In this document: positions 45,812 to 54,279 of the stretch, in pieces
Layout of the letters: each line of letters begins with the position of its first letter
Position numbering within the stretch: position 1 is the stretch's first letter
NCBI GenBank assembly: GCA_024236415.1
Contig: JACKKN010000009.1
Location: forward strand, 118,762 to 182,761
Direction: 5' to 3'
DNA length: 64,000 nucleotides
Source of the DNA: Hyphomicrobiales bacterium
GTDB taxonomy: Bacteria > Pseudomonadota > Alphaproteobacteria > Rhodospirillales > JACKKN01
Notes under the pieces: generated by a model
Databases searched by the model: none
What the model was told of the DNA's origin: nothing
What the model saw: the letters and a program-made list of their open reading frames with translations, nothing else
Program-made: the position numbers and the translations under genes

Positions 45812-48800
45812 ATGACCGATTCGCCCGCCGCCGCCGCAAAGCACGCCGATTTCGTCCACCTGCGCGTGCACACGGCCTATTCCCTGTCCGAGGGAGCCAT
45901 CCGCGTCAAGGAGCTGGTCGGCCTGTGCCAGGCCCAGGGCATGCCGGCGGTGGCCATGACCGACACCAACAACCTGTTCGGTGCCCTGGAGTTCTCCCAG
46001 GCCTGTGCCGGCGCCGGGGTGCAGCCCATCATCGGCTGCCAGGTGAGCGTCGACCTGGCGGGGCTGATGCCGTCGGGGCAAGGGGCCTCGCGCGGTAACG
46101 GGAACGGCCATGGGAACGGTCACGGCGGCGCGCCGGGCCGGGCGCCGGTGGTGCTGCTGGTGCAGTCCGACGCCGGCTACCGCAACCTGCTGAAGCTGCT
46201 GAAGACGGCCTACCTGGACGCCGAGGACGCCCACGAGCCCAAGGTGTCCCTGGAAGCCATGGAGGAGCGTTCGGACGGGCTGCTGCTGCTGACCGGCGGC
46301 CCGGGCGGGCCGGTGGGACAGCTTCTGCTGCACGGCGCCGGCGACGCGGCCCGGGCGGTGCTGCAGCGCCTGGCCGCCGCCTTCGACGGCCGCACCTATG
46401 TGGAGGTCCAGCGCCACGGCACCCGCGAGGAGGCGGCCACCGAGGGCCCGTTCCTGGACTGGGCCTATGACCTGGACCTGCCCCTGGTCGCCACCAACGA
46501 GGCCTTCTTCCCCACCCGCGACATGCACGAGGCCCACGACGCCCTGATCTGCATCGCGCAGAGCGCCTACCTGTCGCAAACCGAGCGCCGCCGGGTCACC
46601 GAGGAGCACTACTTCAAGTCCGCCGAAGAGATGAAGATGCGCTTCAGGGACTTGCCCGAAGCCATTGACAACACACTGGTCGTTGCCCAGCGCTGCGCCT
46701 TCATGGTGCAGAGCATCGCGCCCCTGCTGCCGCGCATGGAGGACGATCTGGAGGGCCGCACCGAGGAGGACGCCCTGCGCGAGCTGTCCCGTGCCGGCCT
46801 GGAACGGCGCCTGGCCGACCTGGTGTTCACCGACGACATGGACGCGGCGGCGCGGGAGGCGGCGGCGCGGCCGTACCGCGAGCGCCTGGACTACGAGCTG
46901 GACGTCATCGTGCAGATGGGCTTCCCCGGCTACTTCCTGATCGTGTCGGACTTCATCCAGTGGGCCAAGGCGCGGGACATCCCGGTGGGGCCGGGGCGCG
47001 GCTCGGGCGCCGGCTCGGTGGTGGCCTGGTCCCTGACCATCACCGACCTGGACCCCCTACGCTGGGGCCTGCTGTTCGAGCGGTTCCTGAACCCCGAGCG
47101 CGTGTCCATGCCGGACTTCGACATCGACTTCTGCCAGGACCGCCGCGACGAGGTGATCCGCTACGTGCAGGACAAGTACGGCCGCGACCGGGTGGCGCAG
47201 ATCATCACCTTCGGCAAGCTCCAGGCCCGCGCCGTGCTGCGCGACGTGGGCCGGGTGCTGGAAATGCCCTACGGCTACGTGGACAAGATCTGCAAGCTGG
47301 TGCCCAACAACCCGGCCAACCCGGTCAGCCTGCCCCAGGCCATCGAGATGGAGCCCCAGTTGCAGGAGATGATCGTCCAGGACGCCGACGTGGCGCGCCT
47401 GGTGGGCATCGCCAAGAAGCTGGAGGGGCTGTTCCGCCACGCCTCGACCCACGCCGCCGGCGTGGTCATCGGCGACCGGCCGCTGGACGAGCTGATCCCG
47501 CTGTACCGCGACCCGCGCTCGGACATGCCGGTCACGGGATTCAACATGAAGTACGTGGAGTCCGCCGGCCTGGTGAAGTTCGACTTTCTGGGCCTGAAGA
47601 CCCTGACCGTGTTGCAGAAGGCCGTGGACCTGATCCACGCGCGGGGCGACGAGATGGACCTGGCCCGCATCCCGCTGGACGACGCCAGGTCCTTCGAGAT
47701 GATGAGCCGCGGCGAGACCCAGGGCGTGTTCCAGTTGGAAAGTGCGGGCATGCGCGACGTGCTGACCCACATGCGGCCGGACACCTTCGAGGACATCATC
47801 GCCGTGGTGGCCCTGTACCGCCCCGGCCCCATGGACAACATCCCCAGCTACATCCGCCGCAAGCATGGCGAGGAGGAGGCCGACTACCTGTACCCGACCC
47901 TGGAAGGGATCCTGAAGGAGACCTTCGGCATCATGATCTACCAGGAACAGGTGATGCAGATCGCCCAGGAGCTGTCGGGCTACACCCTGGGCGGCGCCGA
48001 CCTGCTGCGCCGGGCCATGGGCAAGAAGATCAAGGCCGAGATGGACCAGCAGCGCCAGATCTTCGTCGACGGCGCCACCTCCAAGGGCGTGCCCCAGGCC
48101 AAGGCCTCGGCCATCTTCGACCAGGTCAACAAGTTCGCCGGCTACGGTTTCAACAAGTCCCACGCCGCCGCCTACGCCCTGGTGGCCTATCAGACCGCCT
48201 ACCTGAAGGCCAACTACCCGCTGGAGTTCCTGGCCGCGTCCATGACGCTGGACATGGGCAACACCGACAAGCTGAACCAGTTCCGCCAGGAGCTGAACCG
48301 CCTGGGCATCCGGCTGCTGGGGCCGGACATCAACGCCTCGCAGGTGGACTTCGGGGTCGAGGCCCTGGCTGACGGCGAGCGTGCCATCCGCTACGCCCTG
48401 GCCGCCATCAAAAACGTGGGCGGCGGCGCCATGGCCGAGCTGGTGCGCGAGCGCGGCGAACGCGGGCCGTTCAAGGACCTGGCCGACATCGCCGAGCGCC
48501 TGGACGGCCGGGTCCTGAACAAGCGCATGGTCGAGAACCTGGTGCGCGCCGGCGCCTTCGACGCCATGAACGCGAACCGCCGCCAGATGTTCGAGGCGGT
48601 CGAGACCCTGCTGCGCCACGTCCAGGCGGCGGCGGCCGAGCGCGACAGCAACCAGATCGGCCTGTTCGGCGGCGACGCCGCCCCGGCCCGGCGCATCGAC
48701 CTGCCCGCCGTGCCCGACTGGCCGCCCATGGACCGCCTGAAGGAGGAGTTCGACGCCATCGGCTTCTACCTGTCGGCCCACCCCCTGGACGCCTACGCCA

Positions 48801-49348
48801 AGAGCCTGGCGCGCCTGAAGACCCGCAGCATCGCCCAGGTCCTGGAAGTCGGTGACTCCGGGGCCGTCAACATGGCCGGCACGGTGATCTCCAAGAAGGT
48901 GCGCATCTCGGCCAAGGGCAACCGGTTCGCCTTCGTCCAGTTCTCCGACGCCTCGGGCATGTTCGAGGCGACCGCGTTCTCGGAAATCCTGGGCCTGGCC
49001 GGCGCCATGCTGGAGGTGGGCAACTCGCTGTTCATCAAGGCCACCGTCCAGTTCGACGGCGACGCCCCGCGCATCACCATCCAGGAGCTGAAGCCCCTGG
49101 ACCAGGTGGCGGCTAGTTCCGCCGCCGGCCTGCAGGTGACGGTGACCTCGGTGGAACCGGCCAAGGCACTCGGCGAGGCCCTGCGCACCGTCGGAAAGCG
49201 CGGCAAGGGCACCATCCTGATCCGTGCCCGCCTGGACGACCCGCGCGAGGACGTGGACATCCGCCTGTCCGAGACCTACGCCGTCTCTCCCGAAATCTTG
49301 GCCGCCGCGCGTGCCATCCCGGGGGTGGTGGAGGTGTTCGAGATCTGA
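45812..49348 (+). CDS. dnaE: DNA polymerase III subunit alpha
   Basis: The replicative polymerase. The 1178 residues have an N-terminal PHP domain (HLRVHTAYSLSEGA), a C-family polymerase domain with the catalytic aspartates in MPDFDIDFCQDRRDEVI, then GPGRGSGAGSVVAWSLTITDLDP, KKLEGLFRHASTHAAGVVI and GYGFNKSHAAAYALVAYQTA, a helix-hairpin-helix region, and a C-terminal OB fold (MAGTVISKKVRISAKGNRFA). The PHP metal site looks decayed (HTAYS and TDTNN replace HSDYS and TDH-type motifs). Residues 86-110 are a Gly/Asn/His-rich insertion. ATG at 45812 is preferred; GTG 45797 is in frame. Confidence 0.97.
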   Translation: MTDSPAAAAKHADFVHLRVHTAYSLSEGAIRVKELVGLCQAQGMPAVAMTDTNNLFGALEFSQACAGAGVQPIIGCQVSVDLAGLMPSGQGASRGNGNGHGNGHGGAPGRAPVVLLVQSDAGYRNLLKLLKTAYLDAEDAHEPKVSLEAMEERSDGLLLLTGGPGGPVGQLLLHGAGDAARAVLQRLAAAFDGRTYVEVQRHGTREEAATEGPFLDWAYDLDLPLVATNEAFFPTRDMHEAHDALICIAQSAYLSQTERRRVTEEHYFKSAEEMKMRFRDLPEAIDNTLVVAQRCAFMVQSIAPLLPRMEDDLEGRTEEDALRELSRAGLERRLADLVFTDDMDAAAREAAARPYRERLDYELDVIVQMGFPGYFLIVSDFIQWAKARDIPVGPGRGSGAGSVVAWSLTITDLDPLRWGLLFERFLNPERVSMPDFDIDFCQDRRDEVIRYVQDKYGRDRVAQIITFGKLQARAVLRDVGRVLEMPYGYVDKICKLVPNNPANPVSLPQAIEMEPQLQEMIVQDADVARLVGIAKKLEGLFRHASTHAAGVVIGDRPLDELIPLYRDPRSDMPVTGFNMKYVESAGLVKFDFLGLKTLTVLQKAVDLIHARGDEMDLARIPLDDARSFEMMSRGETQGVFQLESAGMRDVLTHMRPDTFEDIIAVVALYRPGPMDNIPSYIRRKHGEEEADYLYPTLEGILKETFGIMIYQEQVMQIAQELSGYTLGGADLLRRAMGKKIKAEMDQQRQIFVDGATSKGVPQAKASAIFDQVNKFAGYGFNKSHAAAYALVAYQTAYLKANYPLEFLAASMTLDMGNTDKLNQFRQELNRLGIRLLGPDINASQVDFGVEALADGERAIRYALAAIKNVGGGAMAELVRERGERGPFKDLADIAERLDGRVLNKRMVENLVRAGAFDAMNANRRQMFEAVETLLRHVQAAAAERDSNQIGLFGGDAAPARRIDLPAVPDWPPMDRLKEEFDAIGFYLSAHPLDAYAKSLARLKTRSIAQVLEVGDSGAVNMAGTVISKKVRISAKGNRFAFVQFSDASGMFEATAFSEILGLAGAMLEVGNSLFIKATVQFDGDAPRITIQELKPLDQVAASSAAGLQVTVTSVEPAKALGEALRTVGKRGKGTILIRARLDDPREDVDIRLSETYAVSPEILAAARAIPGVVEVFEI

Positions 49349-49372
49349 GGCGGGCGCGGGCCGCGCAAGCGC

Positions 49373-49846
49373 CTATTTCTCCCCAAACCGGCGCCCGAAC
49401 ACGGCGGCCCAGTAGGTGCCGTGGGTGGAGGTGATGGGGGCCGGGGCCGCGGCCAGGCCCACCTCGCGCGCATCGGGGGACAGCAGCAGGTCGCGGTGGG
49501 CGGCGCTGGTCAGCCACAGGTGCACGGCCTGGGCCGCCGTGCGCGGGCCGGCGGCCAGGGCCTCGGACACGTAGGCGAAGGCGTACCCCGTGGCCGCCAC
49601 CCGGTCGCCCAGGGTGCGGTGGTCGGAACCCACGTGGGACAGGAAGTCGTTGACCGCCATGTCGGCGGCGTGGCCCCGCGCGGCCACGTCCAGGTTGCCA
49701 TTGGCGCGCAGGGCGGCCAGGCCATGGTCGGCCCGGGCCCGGTTGATGAGGGCCAGCAGGTCGGCGTGCACGGACTGGGCCGCCGCCGCCGTCGGCCCCA
49801 GGATCGCCAGAAGCAGGATCAGGCCGTGGACGGCGCGCCGCCTCAC
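49373..49846 (-). CDS. CAP/SCP-domain (YkwD-like) exported protein
   Basis: A 157-residue protein read from GTG 49846, which overlaps the TGA of the upstream dehydrogenase gene (GTGA), so it is translationally coupled. It has a signal peptide: RRR, a hydrophobic core, then cleavage near GPTAAAAQ. The CAP fold shows NRARADHGLAALRAN, HAADMAVNDFLSHVGSD, DRVAATGYAFAYVSEALAAG and LWLTSAAHRDLLLSPDAREV. The conserved His and Glu of the CAP cavity are kept, but the usual ENIA reads EALA. The role of bacterial CAP proteins is mostly unknown. It is convergent with dnaE, 24 bases apart. Confidence 0.82.
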   Translation of the reverse strand: MRRRAVHGLILLLAILGPTAAAAQSVHADLLALINRARADHGLAALRANGNLDVAARGHAADMAVNDFLSHVGSDHRTLGDRVAATGYAFAYVSEALAAGPRTAAQAVHLWLTSAAHRDLLLSPDAREVGLAAAPAPITSTHGTYWAAVFGRRFGEK

Positions 49847-50895
49847 GGCACCAGCACGGCGCGGCCGACCACGCGGCCTTCCTTCAGGTCGGTCAGGGTC
49901 TCGCTGGCCCGGCCCAGGTCGCGGGTCTGGATGGGGATGGGGGCCACGGTGCCGGCGTGCAGCAGGTTCACCATCTCGGCCATCTCCGCCGGCGTGCCGA
50001 CGTAGGAGCCGACGATCGACACCCCGCGCAGGGGGATGTTGGGAATCGGCGTGCGCAACTCGCCGCCGAACAGGCCGACCACGATTAGCCTGCCGCCGTT
50101 GCGCAGGGCGCGCAGGCCGTATTGCACCGTCTGTTCGGCGCCGACGAAGTCGATGGCCGCGGCCACGCCGCCGCCGCTCTGCTTGAAGATGGCCTTGGCG
50201 GCGTCCTTGTCGTTGGGGTCGTGGGCGGCCGCGGCGCCGGCGTCCAGGGCGGCCTGGCGGCGGCCTTCGTCGATGTCGATGACCACCGGTTTCAGCCCCA
50301 GCACCGCCTGGGCGAAGCTGACGCCCATCAGCCCCACGCCGCCGGCGCCGATGATCATCAGGGTCTCGCCCTCGGCCAGGAACGACGCCTTCTTGACGGC
50401 GCCGAAGGCCGTCAGGCCGGAACAGGCGTAGGTGCAGGCCAGGCTGTCGTGCAGGTTGGTCAGGTCGTACAGGTAGCGCGGGTGCGGCACCATCACGTAG
50501 TCGGCGAAGCCGCCGTCCACGTGGACCCCCAGGTTGCGCGGCCGGGTGCACAGGTTCTCCTCGCCGCGGCGGCAGGGGCCGCAGGCGCCGCAGCCGATCC
50601 AGGGGTAGGCGACCCGGTGCTGTCCCAGGGCCACCCCCGTCGCGTCGGGCCCCACGGCCACCACCTGGCCGGCCACCTCGTGGCCCGGGGTGAAGGGGAC
50701 CTCGGCGCTGCCGTGGCCCAGCTCCAGCCGCCGGCCGCCGCCCAGGTCGAAATAGCCCTCCCACAGGTGCACGTCGCTGTGGCACACGCCGCAGGCGGTG
50801 GTGCGCAGCAGGACCTCGCTGCCCTTGGGTGTCGGCGTGGCCTGTTCCTGGATTTCCAGCGCGGCCCCGTAGGCGGTAACGCGATAGCTTTTCAT
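49843..50895 (-). CDS. Zinc-dependent alcohol dehydrogenase (MDR family)
   Basis: A medium-chain dehydrogenase of 350 residues. The catalytic zinc motif is ACGVCHSDVHLWEG with GHEVAGQVVAVG, and the structural zinc site is CGACGPCRRGEENLC. The Rossmann fingerprint GAGGVGLMGVSFAQ is followed by an acidic residue (VIDIDEGRR), so NAD is the likely cofactor. It oxidises or reduces an unspecified alcohol or aldehyde. The gene is divergent from the SnoaL-like gene (83 bases between) and overlaps the CAP gene. Confidence 0.9.
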   Translation of the reverse strand: MKSYRVTAYGAALEIQEQATPTPKGSEVLLRTTACGVCHSDVHLWEGYFDLGGGRRLELGHGSAEVPFTPGHEVAGQVVAVGPDATGVALGQHRVAYPWIGCGACGPCRRGEENLCTRPRNLGVHVDGGFADYVMVPHPRYLYDLTNLHDSLACTYACSGLTAFGAVKKASFLAEGETLMIIGAGGVGLMGVSFAQAVLGLKPVVIDIDEGRRQAALDAGAAAAHDPNDKDAAKAIFKQSGGGVAAAIDFVGAEQTVQYGLRALRNGGRLIVVGLFGGELRTPIPNIPLRGVSIVGSYVGTPAEMAEMVNLLHAGTVAPIPIQTRDLGRASETLTDLKEGRVVGRAVLVP

Positions 50896-50978
50896 GGCCT
50901 TCGATCCCCCCTGTTGTTTCCCCTCGGCACGGGCGAGTCTACCATGGCGCCGGAAGTACCGGAACAGGGGAGGAATCC

Positions 50979-51452
50979 ATGGACTTTGCCACCTTGATGA
51001 CCGCCATGACAGGCGCCGTGGCCCGGGGCGACGGCGGCGCCGCGGCCTCCTGCTTTACCGAGGACGGGGTCTACCACGACGTCTTCTACGGCGCCTTCAC
51101 CGGCCGGTCGGAGATCGCCCGCATGGTCGACGAGGTGTTCCACCGCGACGGCGGCGATTTCCGGTGGGACCTGCACGACCCGGTGGAGCAGGGCGGCCTG
51201 GGATACGTGCGCTACGTGTTCAGCTACCGGTCGCGGCTGCCGGCCTACGCCGGCCGCCCGGCGCTGTTCGAGGGGGTGTCCATCTGCCGCCTGCGCGACG
51301 GCCTGATCGCCGACTACCGCGAGGTGGCCAACGCCCTGCCGGGCCTGCATGCCATGGGGTTTCCGCCGCAGCGCATGGCCAAGCTGCTGGCCCGCCAGGC
51401 CGGCGACCTGGCCGCCCGGCCCGAAGCCGCCGGCCACCGGCGGGACGGTTGA
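50979..51452 (+). CDS. SnoaL-like (NTF2-fold) protein
   Basis: A 157-residue protein with a cone-shaped NTF2/SnoaL fold pattern: an initial helix (FATLMTAMTGAVARGDGGAA), CFTEDGVYHDVFYGAFTGRSEIARMVDEVF, then strands ending in LIADYREVANALPGLHAMGF. Proteins of this kind are polyketide cyclases, isomerases, dehydratases or small-ligand binders. The His and Asp residues in the pocket region (YHDVFYG) would allow catalysis, but no specific function can be given. GGGGAGGAATCC is a strong ribosome site. It may be controlled together with the divergent dehydrogenase. Confidence 0.8.
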   Translation: MDFATLMTAMTGAVARGDGGAAASCFTEDGVYHDVFYGAFTGRSEIARMVDEVFHRDGGDFRWDLHDPVEQGGLGYVRYVFSYRSRLPAYAGRPALFEGVSICRLRDGLIADYREVANALPGLHAMGFPPQRMAKLLARQAGDLAARPEAAGHRRDG

Positions 51453-51476
51453 TGCGGCCGATCGGGGCAGGGAGGT

Positions 51477-51505
51477 TTGTGCGCGAGGTATAAATCAATT
51501 AAAGT
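51477..51505 (+). promoter_or_regulatory. Possible promoter of the envelope-protein gene
   Basis: TTGTGC (51477-51482), a 17-base spacer and TAAAGT (51500-51505); a TATAAA also lies at 51489-51494. The stretch 51485-51540 is clearly AT-richer than the genome around it. Confidence 0.35.
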
Positions 51506-51571
51506 TTGCAACCAAGAATAACAACGCGAATTTGGCGCGCACGGACACCGGGGAAATGGGGAGATCTCGGG

Positions 51572-53113
51572 ATGGGAACGATATCGGTTCGAGGCATGGC
51601 GCCCGTCGTGGTGCTGGTTTTCATGTTCTGCGCGTTCGCGTCGCCCGGGGCGGCCTGGGCACAGGTGCTGCTGGAAACAGAAATAGCGGCCGCGCGCGCC
51701 GAACTGGAGCGTTGCAAGAAGAAGATCGCCGAGCTTGAGGGCGAGGTCGACGTCCTGCGCCAGGACATGGCGGGCGCCCGGTTGCTGGCCGAGAAGGAGG
51801 GCCGCGCCGCCTACGACCAAGAAATCGGGCGTATGGGCCATGAATATTCCGCTTGGTGGGGTAACGTGGTCGCGAACCAGTCGAAGTGGAAAAAATACAT
51901 GGACCAGCTCGGCGTAGAGGTCGCCGCGCACAAAAAGAACATCGGACGAATGGTTCGGGAGAGAAAGCCGGAGCTGGAGGCGGAACTGGCAAAGCTGGAG
52001 GGCCGCCGCCCGTCCTCTCCGATCCTGATCGAACCGGTGGACAAGGTGAAAAAGAAGGTGAAGGACATGGTTGCCGACATCGGCGCCATGGACCGGGAAC
52101 AGAAGCGGCTGAAAGGCGAGTTTGAAAACCTCAAGGCCGAGCGGCGGCGCGTCTTCTCCGAACTCGACAGCCTCTCCCTGCCGAACGAGACCACGGGATT
52201 GACCACGTTCCAGATCACTGGCGAGGTCGGCCGCCTGCCAAGCGTCAACGTCGGCACCGCCAACATCGTCGATCTCGACGGGCCCACCATGTACTCCGGG
52301 GACGTGGCGCTGGATTACGAAACCCGGCTGGTATCCTATGGAAACCTGTGGATCGGCATGGGCATCGGCGCCGGCGGCGGGCATGGCGAGGACAGCGAAA
52401 ACAAGATCGCGCCGGCCGGCCAGGCCATCTTCAGCCCCAACGGCGGGGCCGGCGTCGGCATCAACGCCGGCCCCCTGAACAACCGGCTGGAGGTCAACGG
52501 CTGGCACCTGCGGGCGCAGGGGCGGCTCGACTACCGCCAGCGCGTGCCCAACGTGAACGGGTGGGTGCGGCCGGGGGTGGGCCTGAACCTGGCCTACGGC
52601 CAGATGGAGTTCGAGCAGGAGTTCAACAACACCTTCGGCGGCGGCTTGTTCGAGCACCGCCAGACCGACGACCTGAACTACTTCTCGCTCGCGCTGCTGG
52701 CGCGCCTGTACATGGGCTTCGTCCTGTCGAGCGACTGGCAGCTGTGGCTCGGCGGCGCCATCGGACCGGCCTTCCAGCACTGGAACCGGGACTCCCACGG
52801 CTGCGGCGACGGCAACCAGAACGTGCCGGGCTGCGACGGCGCCTTCTACAACACGTCGGCCGAAACGGACGACAATTTCATCGGCTGGTCCGGCATCCTC
52901 GAAATGGGCCTGGCGACCTATTTCTGGTGCACCGGCGGCGAGACGAAGACGGCGTTGGGCAAGTGCGCGGCGCTGAGCATGGGGCTGAACGTCCTGCGCG
53001 AGCCCTGGGCGCGAATGACCAACCCGACCGGGTTCGGCCAGCGGGTCGGCCTGGAAGGCGATTCACGCACGGGCATCGGCGGCACGATCCGCCTGATTTT
53101 CCCCCTGAACTGA
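51572..53113 (+). CDS. Unknown envelope protein: signal peptide, coiled coil, predicted beta-barrel
   Basis: A 513-residue protein of no family I recognise. A signal peptide (MAPVVVLVFMFCAFASPG, cleavage probably after AAWA) is followed by a charged helical region of about 180 residues with heptad-like runs (EIAAARAELERCKKKIAEL and KDMVADIGAMDREQKRLKGE). The rest (about 215-513) alternates short aromatic and glycine-rich amphipathic strands typical of an outer-membrane barrel, for example NGWVRPGVGLNLAYGQMEF. It has four or more Cys (RDSHGCGDGNQNVPGCDG loop, FWCTGGE, KCAAL) and ends in GGTIRLIFPLN rather than a terminal Phe. ATG at 51572 follows GGGGAG. Codon use is less GC-skewed in the helical part than in neighbouring genes. 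Confidence 0.75.
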   Translation: MGTISVRGMAPVVVLVFMFCAFASPGAAWAQVLLETEIAAARAELERCKKKIAELEGEVDVLRQDMAGARLLAEKEGRAAYDQEIGRMGHEYSAWWGNVVANQSKWKKYMDQLGVEVAAHKKNIGRMVRERKPELEAELAKLEGRRPSSPILIEPVDKVKKKVKDMVADIGAMDREQKRLKGEFENLKAERRRVFSELDSLSLPNETTGLTTFQITGEVGRLPSVNVGTANIVDLDGPTMYSGDVALDYETRLVSYGNLWIGMGIGAGGGHGEDSENKIAPAGQAIFSPNGGAGVGINAGPLNNRLEVNGWHLRAQGRLDYRQRVPNVNGWVRPGVGLNLAYGQMEFEQEFNNTFGGGLFEHRQTDDLNYFSLALLARLYMGFVLSSDWQLWLGGAIGPAFQHWNRDSHGCGDGNQNVPGCDGAFYNTSAETDDNFIGWSGILEMGLATYFWCTGGETKTALGKCAALSMGLNVLREPWARMTNPTGFGQRVGLEGDSRTGIGGTIRLIFPLN

Positions 53114-53145
53114 CCGCCGCCGGTCCGCCGCCGGCGCCTTCGCCC

Positions 53146-53174
53146 TTGCATCCGCGGGCGATGGGGGGTACATA
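53146..53174 (+). promoter_or_regulatory. Probable rpsB promoter
   Basis: TTGCAT (53146-53151), a 17-base spacer and TACATA (53169-53174) leave a leader of about 125 bases before rpsB. Confidence 0.45.
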
Positions 53175-53204
53175 ACCGCCCATCACGCACGCGGGTGCGC
53201 GGCC

Positions 53205-53224
53205 GCCGGCGCAAATTCGCCGGC
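53205..53224 (+). promoter_or_regulatory. Hairpin in the rpsB leader
   Basis: A perfect 7-bp stem GCCGGCG/CGCCGGC with loop CAAATT lies in the 5' untranslated region. S2 autoregulates its own mRNA in several bacteria. Whether this hairpin takes part is inference. Confidence 0.35.
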
Positions 53225-53306
53225 ATCGGTCGCTCCGGTGTCCGAAGGTCCCCACGGGACTCCAGGGCGTTAACCCGCGGAGGCACAACCGGAAAAGGAT
53301 AGTGAA

Positions 53307-54188
53307 ATGGCGCTTCCCAGCTTTACCATGCGCCAGCTCCTGGAAGCTGGCGTCCACTTCGGTCACTCCACCCGCCGTTGGAACCCGCGCATGGCGCCGT
53401 TCCTGTTCGGGGACCGCAACGGCATCCACATCATCGACCTGCAGCAGACCGTGCCCATGCTGCACCGGGGCATGCAGGTGGTGCGCGACGTCGCCGCCGC
53501 CGGCGGCCGGGTGCTGTTCGTGGGCACCAAGCGCCAGGCGAGCGGCCGGGTCGCCGACGCCGCCAAGCGCTGCGGCCAGTACTACGTCAACCACCGCTGG
53601 CTCGGCGGCATGATGACCAACTGGCGCACCATCTCGTACTCGATCAAGCAGTTGCGCGACCTGGACGCCAAGCTGTCCGAGGACAGCATCGGCCTGACCA
53701 AGAAGGAAACCCTGCGCCTGACCCGCGAGCGCGACAAGCTGGAGCGGGCCCTGGGCGGCATCAAGGAGATGGGCGGCCTGCCCGACGTGCTGTTCGTGAT
53801 CGACACCAACAAGGAGTCCATCGCCGTGGCCGAGGCCAACAAGCTGGGCATCCCGGTGGTGGCCGTCATCGACAGCAACTCGGACCCCGAGGGCATCGAC
53901 TACCCGATCCCCGGCAACGACGACGCCCTGCGCGCCATCGCCACCTATTGCGACCTGATGGCCGGCTCGGTGCTGGACGGCATCAAGGCCGAGATGCAGG
54001 CCTCGGGCGTCGACCTGGGCGAGTCCGAGGAATCCCCGGGCGAGGAACTGCCGTCCGCCGAGGGTGAGGCAGCGGCCGTGGTCGAGGAAGCCGCCGCGGT
54101 CGAGGAGGTTGCCGCCGCCGAGGCGCCCGCCGCCGCGCCGGCCGAGGAAGCCGCCGCGGACGCCGCCGAGGAAACGGCCCAGGCCTGA
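53307..54188 (+). CDS. rpsB: 30S ribosomal protein S2 with long acidic Ala/Glu tail
   Basis: A small-subunit protein required for joining of S1. The S2 domain (about 1-228) carries LLEAGVHFGHSTRRWNPRM, LQQTVPMLHRGMQ, HRWLGGMMTNWRTI and IPGNDDALRAIATYCDLMA. It is followed by a tail of about 65 residues made almost only of Ala, Glu, Pro and Val, longer than in E. coli S2 (241 in total). AAAGGATAGTGAA precedes the ATG. It is co-transcribed with tsf, with an inverted repeat between them. Confidence 0.97.
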   Translation: MALPSFTMRQLLEAGVHFGHSTRRWNPRMAPFLFGDRNGIHIIDLQQTVPMLHRGMQVVRDVAAAGGRVLFVGTKRQASGRVADAAKRCGQYYVNHRWLGGMMTNWRTISYSIKQLRDLDAKLSEDSIGLTKKETLRLTRERDKLERALGGIKEMGGLPDVLFVIDTNKESIAVAEANKLGIPVVAVIDSNSDPEGIDYPIPGNDDALRAIATYCDLMAGSVLDGIKAEMQASGVDLGESEESPGEELPSAEGEAAAVVEEAAAVEEVAAAEAPAAAPAEEAAADAAEETAQA

Positions 54189-54211
54189 TCCGCCGGCCAT
54201 TCTGGAATTGG

Positions 54212-54244
54212 GCATTGGCCGACAAACATCATGTTGGCCAATGC
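54212..54244 (+). promoter_or_regulatory. Inverted repeat between rpsB and tsf
   Basis: A perfect 9-bp repeat GCATTGGCC (54212-54220) / GGCCAATGC (54236-54244) has extra AACA/TGTT pairing inside. It lies 35 bases before the tsf start and has no T tract. It could be an attenuator or an mRNA processing site that sets the S2 to EF-Ts ratio. Confidence 0.5.
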
Positions 54245-54279
54245 GTTGATGGAATTTATTGACGAAGAGGTTTAGCACA

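Noticed and set aside
46083..46130. Gly/Asn/His repeats in dnaE as a possible frameshift or assembly error
   Set aside because: The frame stays open and returns to conserved DnaE sequence on both sides; an in-frame low-complexity insertion is simpler.
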